Shown: positions 12,628 to 17,577 of the stretch, piece by piece
Numbering within the stretch: the first letter of the stretch is position 1
How the letters are laid out: each line of letters starts with the position of its first letter
Origin: Ruminococcus sp. UBA3855
Lineage (GTDB): Bacteria > Bacillota > Clostridia > Oscillospirales > Ruminococcaceae
Direction of reading: 5' to 3'
Length of the DNA: 17,577 bases
Assembly: GCA_002392545.1 (NCBI GenBank)
Contig: DGHF01000013.1
Span: 1-17,577, forward strand
Translations under genes and position numbers: made by a program
Notes under the pieces: generated by a model
The model's database searches: none
What the model was told of the DNA's origin: nothing
What the model saw: only the letters and a program-made list of their open reading frames with translations

Positions 12628-12741
12628 TTAACCCTGACGCTGTTTGTGCTTGGGATTTTCACAGATAACCATGATTTTTCCCTTACGCTTGATGACCTTG
12701 CACTTTTCGCAAATCGGTTTTACCGAAGGTCTTACTTTCAT
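12628..12741 (-). CDS. rpmJ: 50S ribosomal protein L36
   Basis: A 37-residue protein beginning MKVRPSVKPICEKCKVIKRK and ending MVICENPKHKQRQG. The zinc ligands Cys11, Cys14, Cys27 and His32 are all present, so this is the zinc-binding L36 form. It lies between infA and rpsM, the standard place in Firmicutes. AAGGAGG precedes the ATG. Confidence 0.97.
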   Translation of the reverse strand: MKVRPSVKPICEKCKVIKRKGKIMVICENPKHKQRQG

Positions 12742-12766
12742 GGAAAATACCTCCTTGTATGGTGCA

Positions 12767-12985
12767 TTACTTTGCTCTCCAAGTAATGCGTCCCTTTGTC
12801 AAATCGTAGGGTGACATTTCAATCTTGACTTTATCCCCTGGTACAATGCGAATATAATTCATACGCAGTTTACCGGAAACATGAGCAAGAATGACATGCT
12901 TGTTCGGAAGCTCCACACGGAAATTTGCATTCGGCAGGGCTTCAAGGACAACCCCTTCTACTTCAATCAAATCTTCCTTAGACAA
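12767..12985 (-). CDS. infA: Translation initiation factor IF-1
   Basis: A 72-residue single OB-fold protein, exactly the usual length when started at TTG 12983-12985. It carries KEDLIEVEGVVLEALPNANF, RVELPNKHVILAHVSGK and the C-terminal SPYDLTKGRITWR. IF-1 occupies the ribosomal A site during initiation. GGGAGG lies 8 nt upstream of this TTG; an ATG 30 nt earlier would place that site within the gene and add a non-conserved extension. The TTG is one base after the stop of the KOW-domain gene, so translation is probably coupled. Confidence 0.96.
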   Translation of the reverse strand: MSKEDLIEVEGVVLEALPNANFRVELPNKHVILAHVSGKLRMNYIRIVPGDKVKIEMSPYDLTKGRITWRAK

Positions 12986-12986
12986 A

Positions 12987-13235
12987 TCAAATACCTCCCT
13001 TGGCTGCATATTCACACAGTTTGCGGCGCAGTTCTTTATTGGTCAGACCCTCCGTTTCCCATATCTCAGAAGTGGGGCGGACGTGTCTGATATTTTTGCG
13101 CTTTGGCTTTTCAAGGGGTCTGTGTCTGCCATCAGCCAGAAGTACGGAACACTCCTCCAGTCCGGTGACCAGATAAAAGCCGTTCTTTTCTTTTCCGGCG
13201 ACAGCACAAACCACCATTCCTATTTGCAGCCGCAT
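12987..13235 (-). CDS. KOW-domain RNA-binding protein (L14e/L6e-like)
   Basis: An 82-residue protein. The N-terminal half (LQIGMVVCAVAGKEKNGFYL, then VLLADGRHRPLEKPKRKN) is a KOW/SH3-like fold of the type found in small bacterial relatives of eukaryotic L14e. The basic central strand KPKRKNIRHVRPT suits RNA binding. In many Clostridia this gene sits between map and infA exactly as here; its ribosomal role is not established. It overlaps the map stop codon by one base (TGATG) and lies one base before infA. Confidence 0.88.
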   Translation of the reverse strand: MRLQIGMVVCAVAGKEKNGFYLVTGLEECSVLLADGRHRPLEKPKRKNIRHVRPTSEIWETEGLTNKELRRKLCEYAAKGGI

Positions 13236-14002
13236 CAGTCAATATCTGACTCCGTCAGAATGACCGGTCCGCTGGTTGTAATTGCAATTGCGTGCTCAAA
13301 ATGGGCGGAAAGACTACCGCTTTTGGTTCTGACTGTCCAGCCATCCTTGCAAACACGAATCGCATCGCCTTTGACGTTTATCATCGGTTCAATGCAGATA
13401 CACATACCTGCCTGAAGCCTAATCCGCATATCTTTTGCACCCTTCTGTACATAATTGGGAACTTCGGGGGATTCATGCAGATTTCTGCCTATGCCATGCC
13501 CGCAGTATTCACGGACAATGCCATAGCCTCTGGATGCACAGTACTCCTCCACAGCACCGCAGACCTCTTCAAGCCTTGCATTCGGAACAGCCTTTGCAAT
13601 CCCAGCATAGAGAGAATTTTTTGTTACGTCCAACAGCATCTGCGCCTCTTCTGAAATCTTCCCGACCGGAAAAGTAGCGCAGGTATCACCATGGAAGCCG
13701 TTAATATACGCCCCGACATCGATACTTACAATATCGCCGTTTTTGATTTTTCTTGTCCCCGGAATTCCATGAATCACTTCATCGTTTACGGAAATGCAGG
13801 CACTCCCTGGGAAACCACCGTAACCCAAGAAAGAAGGTACTGCACCCTGCCCGACAATGTAGTCATGAACAATTTTATCAATGTCCTTTGTTGTCATTCC
13901 GGCTTCAAGAGACTTTCCGGCGAGGTCACGTGCATTGGCGGCAATTCTGCCGGCAATGCGCATTTTCTCAATATCGGTTCTTGATTTTATTGTGATGCTC
14001 AT
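13235..14002 (-). CDS. map: Methionine aminopeptidase type I
   Basis: A 255-residue MetAP removing N-terminal Met from nascent proteins. The pita-bread metal ligands are all in place: Asp95 (SIDVG), Asp106 (HGDTCATF), His169 (YCGHGIG), Glu205 (IEPM) and Glu236 (FEHAIAIT), with His78 in the NDEVIHGIP substrate motif. There is no N-terminal zinc extension, so it is the short type Ia form. The ATG overlaps the adk stop by four bases (ATGA). Confidence 0.97.
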   Translation of the reverse strand: MSITIKSRTDIEKMRIAGRIAANARDLAGKSLEAGMTTKDIDKIVHDYIVGQGAVPSFLGYGGFPGSACISVNDEVIHGIPGTRKIKNGDIVSIDVGAYINGFHGDTCATFPVGKISEEAQMLLDVTKNSLYAGIAKAVPNARLEEVCGAVEEYCASRGYGIVREYCGHGIGRNLHESPEVPNYVQKGAKDMRIRLQAGMCICIEPMINVKGDAIRVCKDGWTVRTKSGSLSAHFEHAIAITTSGPVILTESDID

Positions 14003-14640
14003 GCAATCTCTACCCCTACTGCCTTCAAAGTCAGACGCTTGGTATCTGCAACTTCTTCCTGTCCGACAATGGTTTCGAGCTTGCCTTGCTTTTCATAATA
14101 AGCCTTGATAGGCTCAGTTTCTTTGTGGTAGGTTTCCAGACGGGAGATAACAGTTTCGGGCTGGTCATCCTTGCGGATAACAGTTTTCCCACCACACTTG
14201 TCACAAACGCCTTCTACCTGAGAGGGCTTGTAAACAATGTGATAAGATGCGCCGCAGCCTTCACAAACACGTCTGCCGGAAACTCTTTCCTTGATAGTTT
14301 CATCAGGAACGAAGATTTCCACAACCTTGTCAACTCTCACACCCATGCTATCGAGTGCTTCCGCCTGCGCTACAGTTCTTGGAAAACCATCCAGAATAAA
14401 GCCATTCTGTGCATCATCCTGTGCAATGCGGTCTTTCAGAATTCCGATAACAATATCATCAGATACCAAACCGCCGGCTTCCATCACTGCTTTTGCCTTG
14501 AGACCATATTCCGTGCCGTTCTTTACCGCTTCACGAAGCATATTGCCAGTGGAAATCTGCGGAATGTTCAAAGCTTCAGAAATTGCCTCTGCCTGTGTTC
14601 CTTTTCCTGCGCCTGGTGCGCCGAGAAGAATCAAATTCAT
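13999..14640 (-). CDS. adk: Adenylate kinase
   Basis: A 213-residue long-form adenylate kinase (ATP + AMP to 2 ADP). The P-loop GAPGAGKGT is at 7-15, the AMP site includes STGNMLR, and LDGFPRT is at 83-89. The LID domain carries a Cys4 zinc site (C126, C129, C146, C149), usual in Gram-positives. The start is ATG at 14638-14640 because GGAGG lies 8 nt upstream; the ATG two codons earlier is only 2 nt from that site. Confidence 0.97.
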   Translation of the reverse strand: MNLILLGAPGAGKGTQAEAISEALNIPQISTGNMLREAVKNGTEYGLKAKAVMEAGGLVSDDIVIGILKDRIAQDDAQNGFILDGFPRTVAQAEALDSMGVRVDKVVEIFVPDETIKERVSGRRVCEGCGASYHIVYKPSQVEGVCDKCGGKTVIRKDDQPETVISRLETYHKETEPIKAYYEKQGKLETIVGQEEVADTKRLTLKAVGVEIA

Positions 14641-14653
14641 ATACATGCCCTCC

Positions 14654-15991
14654 TTATCCTAAGAATCCCGGATGATGACGCATCATCAATTGAGATTCCA
14701 GAGTTCTTGCTGTTTCCAAGGCTACGCTGACCACGATTAAGATGGATGTACCACCCATGGAGAGTGAAGCAAGGTTGCCGTCAATCCATGTAATCACAAT
14801 CGGGAGAATGGCGATAATACCAAGGAAAATTGCACCAACGAGAGAAATCTTGGAAAGTACTCTCTGAATATAGTCAGATGTCGGCTTACCAGGTCTGATT
14901 CCCGGAATTGCGCCGTTTGTCTGACGAAGTCCGTTTGCAATCTCAATGGGGTTGTACTGCATGGATACATAGAAATAATTGAATGCCACAATCAAAACTA
15001 AATACAGTACTGCATACCACGGGCTTGTGGTCTTGAAGAAATTGATAAAATGATAATAGAACCGCTCGCCTGCTGTGGTGTCTTCTGTCAGTACCTCTAC
15101 AGGCTGTTTGAACAGGCTGATAGTAGAAGGAAGAGACATGAAAGACATTGCAAAGATGATAGGCATTACACCGCTCATGCAAACTTTAATCGGAATATGT
15201 GTACTCTGTCCGCCCATCTGTCTGCGACCGCCATTGACTACACGCTTTGCATACTGAATCGGAATTCTGCGCTCTGCTTCATTCATAAATACAATGAATG
15301 TAATCATAAATACGAACATTACCAGAACTGCCAGAGATACCCAGAAATACTTTGCAGGAGTTGTCACGGTCAATTCAACCAGTGTGCCGACATCGGTGGG
15401 GAATCTTGCCAGAATACCAGCGAACAACAGCATAGAAACACCGTTTCCAATGCCCTTTTCACTGATGCGGTTACCCATCCACACCACGAAGGATGCGCCC
15501 GCTGTGAAACATGCCACAATGATGATTGCAGCATACCAGCCATATGCACCAGTTGTATATTTTACTGCATGCATACTGTTCCGGAGTGTGAGATAGTAGG
15601 CAATCGCCATAAACAATGCCAGACCAAGAGCGACATAAGCCATAATTTTGTTAATGACCTTCCGCCCTTCCTCACCCTCTTCCTGTAGACGCTCCAACGG
15701 TGGGAGCGCATACGTCAGAAGCTGGATAATAATAGATGAGTTAATATAGGGGGTAATTGACAGGGAGAAAATGGTAGCTTTGGAAAGTGCGCCACCAGTA
15801 AGAATGTTCAGGTACTCTAAGAAGTTTCCGCCAGTCGCATTTTGGTCAACCCACGTCTGCACGCTTGCCAAATCCAGAAAAGGAACAGTGACTGCCGAAC
15901 CGATTCTGAAAATGATAATCATGACAAACGTATAGATGAACTTCTTACGGATTTCGGGGACGCTCCAAGCGTTTCTGAGAGTCTGAAACAC
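14654..15991 (-). CDS. secY: Protein translocase subunit SecY
   Basis: A 445-residue SecY with the ten hydrophobic membrane segments expected for the Sec channel. Recognisable regions are SITPYINSSIIIQLL (helix 2), NGISM-like GIGNGVSMLLFAG, RRIPIQYAKRVVNGGRRQMG in the C4-C5 cytoplasmic part that contacts ribosome and SecA, and NGAIPGIRPGKPT. The start is GTG at 15989-15991, one base after the rplO stop and 9 nt after AGAGG, so coupling to rplO is likely. The last residues RHHPGFLG end just before the adk ribosome binding site. Confidence 0.97.
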   Translation of the reverse strand: MFQTLRNAWSVPEIRKKFIYTFVMIIIFRIGSAVTVPFLDLASVQTWVDQNATGGNFLEYLNILTGGALSKATIFSLSITPYINSSIIIQLLTYALPPLERLQEEGEEGRKVINKIMAYVALGLALFMAIAYYLTLRNSMHAVKYTTGAYGWYAAIIIVACFTAGASFVVWMGNRISEKGIGNGVSMLLFAGILARFPTDVGTLVELTVTTPAKYFWVSLAVLVMFVFMITFIVFMNEAERRIPIQYAKRVVNGGRRQMGGQSTHIPIKVCMSGVMPIIFAMSFMSLPSTISLFKQPVEVLTEDTTAGERFYYHFINFFKTTSPWYAVLYLVLIVAFNYFYVSMQYNPIEIANGLRQTNGAIPGIRPGKPTSDYIQRVLSKISLVGAIFLGIIAILPIVITWIDGNLASLSMGGTSILIVVSVALETARTLESQLMMRHHPGFLG

Positions 15992-15992
15992 C

Positions 15993-16436
15993 TCAAATCA
16001 CCTCTGCTTTCCCGCCTGCCTTTTCAATCTTCTCGGTTGCGGACTTTGTGAACTTTGCAGCCTTAACAGTCAAATTCTTAGCTGTCAGTTCTCCGTCACC
16101 CAGAATTTTTACACCATCGTTGACTTTCTTAATCAGTCCGCTGGCGAGAAGCAGTTCTGTATCAACCACTGTACCATCAGTGAACTTATTCAGGTCACTG
16201 ACATTGACAGTTGTGTACTTAGCTGCAAAAATATTGTTGAATCCTCTTTTCGGAATTCTTCTTGCAAGCGGCATCTGACCGCCTTCAAAACCGATTCTTA
16301 CGCCGCCGCCGGAACGAGCCTTCTGACCCTTGTGTCCCTTGCCTGCGGTCTTGCCGTTACCAGAACCGTGTCCACGACCTACACGCTTGGAAGGCTTGTT
16401 GGAATCCGGAGCCGGTACGAGTTCATGAATCTGCAT
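15993..16436 (-). CDS. rplO: 50S ribosomal protein L15
   Basis: A 147-residue L15. It has the extended basic Gly-rich N-terminus (KRVGRGHGSGNGKTAGKGHK) that threads into 23S rRNA, then GGQMPLARRIPKRGF and a globular C-terminal half. GGAGGTG precedes the ATG. It sits between rpmD and secY as in other spc operons. Confidence 0.97.
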   Translation of the reverse strand: MQIHELVPAPDSNKPSKRVGRGHGSGNGKTAGKGHKGQKARSGGGVRIGFEGGQMPLARRIPKRGFNNIFAAKYTTVNVSDLNKFTDGTVVDTELLLASGLIKKVNDGVKILGDGELTAKNLTVKAAKFTKSATEKIEKAGGKAEVI

Positions 16437-16454
16437 TGTGTTGCACCTCCTTGC

Positions 16455-16628
16455 TTACGCTTCTTCAACCTTGATGAGGTGAATGATTTTATGAATCTTG
16501 CCTGCTGTGCAAGGATTATCGGGCTGATTGGTAACATCGCCGATTTTTCTCAGACCCAGTGCATTTGCAGTAGCAATCTGGTCTTTCTTGCAGCCAATGA
16601 GGCTCTTAACAAGTGTAATCTTTTTCAT
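16455..16628 (-). CDS. rpmD: 50S ribosomal protein L30
   Basis: A 57-residue bacterial short-form L30: MKKITLVKSLIGCKKDQIAT, then LGLRKIGDVTNQPDNPCTAG and a C-terminal HKIIHLIKVEEA. Length and the LVKSLIG, LGLRKIG and IHLIKV segments fit the family. AAGGAGGG precedes the ATG. It lies between rpsE and rplO, the conserved location. Confidence 0.96.
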   Translation of the reverse strand: MKKITLVKSLIGCKKDQIATANALGLRKIGDVTNQPDNPCTAGKIHKIIHLIKVEEA

Positions 16629-16639
16629 GATTGCCCTCC

Positions 16640-17140
16640 TTAGCCGAGAATTTCCTTGATGGTCTTGCCACGCTTTTCTGCAACTTCCTCAGCGGTTGTG
16701 CAGCCGGTCAGACCAGCAATGGTAGCTCTTACAACGTTGCAGGGATTATTGGAGCGCAGGGACTTGGTTCTGATGTCCTTGATACCAGCCACTTCAATGA
16801 CTGCACGGACAGGACCGCCTGCGATTACACCAGTACCGGGAGCAGCCGGACGCATCAAAACTTCACCTGCGCCAAACTTACCCACGATTTCATGAGGAAT
16901 GGTAGTGCCTTTCAGCGGAACTTTGACCATATTCTTCTTGGCATCCTCAATGCCCTTGCGGATAGCGTCCGGAACTTCGCCGGATTTGCCCATACCGAAA
17001 CCAACTGTACCATTGCCGTCACCAACAACAACCAGTGCAGAGAATTTCATGATACGACCGCCCTTGACAGTCTTGGATACTCTGTTGATGTGTACGACTT
17101 TTTCGAGGTACTCATTCTCTTTCTGCTCAAAATTAGCCAA
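16640..17140 (-). CDS. rpsE: 30S ribosomal protein S5
   Basis: A 166-residue S5 with the double-stranded RNA-binding N-domain (VVHINRVSKTVKGGRIMKFS, then ALVVVGDGNGTVGFGMGK) and the S5 C-domain (GEVLMRPAAPGTGVIAGGPV, RSNNPCNVVRATIAGL). S5 helps set decoding accuracy. The start is TTG at 17138-17140: GGGAGGG lies 7 nt upstream, and the rplR stop TAA is in the same frame a few codons before, so no ATG-started form exists. Confidence 0.97.
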   Translation of the reverse strand: MANFEQKENEYLEKVVHINRVSKTVKGGRIMKFSALVVVGDGNGTVGFGMGKSGEVPDAIRKGIEDAKKNMVKVPLKGTTIPHEIVGKFGAGEVLMRPAAPGTGVIAGGPVRAVIEVAGIKDIRTKSLRSNNPCNVVRATIAGLTGCTTAEEVAEKRGKTIKEILG

Positions 17141-17158
17141 TCGTGTTCCCTCCCTTTC

Positions 17159-17518
17159 TTAGAAATTCAGACCGTTTTCACGGGCAGCCTCTGCGAGAGC
17201 CTGCACTCTTCCGTGATACAGGTAACCGCCTCTGTCAAAAACAACATCCTTGATGCCCTTGTCAGCAGCAGCCTTTGCAATCAGTTCGCCGACCTTCTTT
17301 GCACCTTCAATGTTACCGCCGTTTCCGTCAAAGTCCTTGGAAAGACTGCTTGCGGAAGCGAGTGTTACACCATTGACATCGTCAATAATCTGTGCATAGA
17401 TGTTCTTGGAGCTGCGGAACACATTCAGTCTCGGAACTTCAGGAGTTCCGGAAATCTTTCTGCGAACACGGGCATGTCTCTTCAGACGAGCCTTGTTGCT
17501 GTCAAACTTTTTAATCAT
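17159..17518 (-). CDS. rplR: 50S ribosomal protein L18
   Basis: A 119-residue L18, the 5S rRNA-binding protein of the central protuberance. Signatures are the basic N-terminus ARLKRHARVRRKISGTPEVP, RLNVFRSSKNIYAQIIDD, and VVFDRGGYLYHGRVQALAEA near the end. GGAGTAAACGGCT precedes the ATG. It lies between rplF and rpsE. Confidence 0.98.
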   Translation of the reverse strand: MIKKFDSNKARLKRHARVRRKISGTPEVPRLNVFRSSKNIYAQIIDDVNGVTLASASSLSKDFDGNGGNIEGAKKVGELIAKAAADKGIKDVVFDRGGYLYHGRVQALAEAARENGLNF

Positions 17519-17536
17519 AGCCGTTTACTCCTTTCC

Positions 17537-17577
17537 TTACTTCTTGCCCTTGCCGGCCTTACCTTCCTTGCGGATGA
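17537..17577 (-). CDS. rplF: 50S ribosomal protein L6 (C-terminal end only)
   Basis: Only the last 12 codons plus stop are inside the window, reading IRKEGKAGKGKK. This matches the usual basic L6 tail (..RRKEGKAGKK) and the position directly upstream of rplR is that of rplF in all spc operons. The rest lies beyond the right edge. Confidence 0.85.
   Translation of the reverse strand, partial: IRKEGKAGKGKK

Noticed and set aside
15050..15688. Plus-strand frame of 212 codons opposite secY
   Set aside because: Antisense shadow of secY with a His/Cys-rich composition from the reversed codons of a membrane protein.

Overview
The window looks like chromosomal DNA of a low-to-moderate GC Firmicute of the Ruminococcus / Oscillospiraceae type. 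The evidence is strong AAAGGAG/GGAGG ribosome binding sites, textbook sigma-A promoters (several TTGACA-17-TATAAT), frequent TTG/GTG starts, lipoproteins with T/P/E-rich linkers, and clostridial gene order in the ribosomal cluster (secY-adk-map-KOW protein-infA-rpmJ-rpsM-rpsK-rpsD-rpoA-rplQ). This placement is inference from gene content only.

Right half (9.7-17.6 kb, minus strand): an uninterrupted spc/alpha-type operon, read from rplF (3' end only, at the window edge) through rplR, rpsE, rpmD, rplO, secY, adk, map, a KOW-domain protein, infA, rpmJ, rpsM, rpsK, rpsD and rpoA to rplQ, closed by a clear terminator. rpmD and rpmJ are small but real. rpsE, rpsK and infA start with TTG and secY with GTG.

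Centre (7.3-9.7 kb, minus strand): a three-gene operon with its own promoter encodes a c-di-AMP-binding PII-like protein (DarA/YaaQ), DNA polymerase III delta' (HolB) and RicT/YaaT. Each gene overlaps or nearly abuts the next. Downstream of ricT is an independent consensus promoter followed within about 60 nt by an intrinsic terminator. It has no open reading frame and is the best candidate for an undescribed small RNA.

Left-centre (4.5-7.3 kb, plus strand): a secreted, probably wall-associated Thr/Ser-rich surface protein with a structured leader, an intergenic terminator, then two overlapping lipoprotein genes, closed by a second strong terminator. These look like cell-surface components; their precise functions are not recognised.

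Left (0-4.5 kb): an orphan sugar-type solute-binding lipoprotein gene and, upstream of it, a short reading frame interrupted by an in-frame stop inside a GC-rich palindrome; an orphan MazF-type endoribonuclease; tRNA-Gln(UUG) with a perfect promoter; a plus-strand pair encoding a coiled-coil small protein and a sigma-region-4-like DNA-binding protein abutting the tRNA 3' end; an Orn/Lys/Arg-decarboxylase-family PLP enzyme (YaaO-like); and a nested palindromic element of about 80 bp near the edge. No CRISPR array, insertion sequence, rRNA or replication origin was seen.
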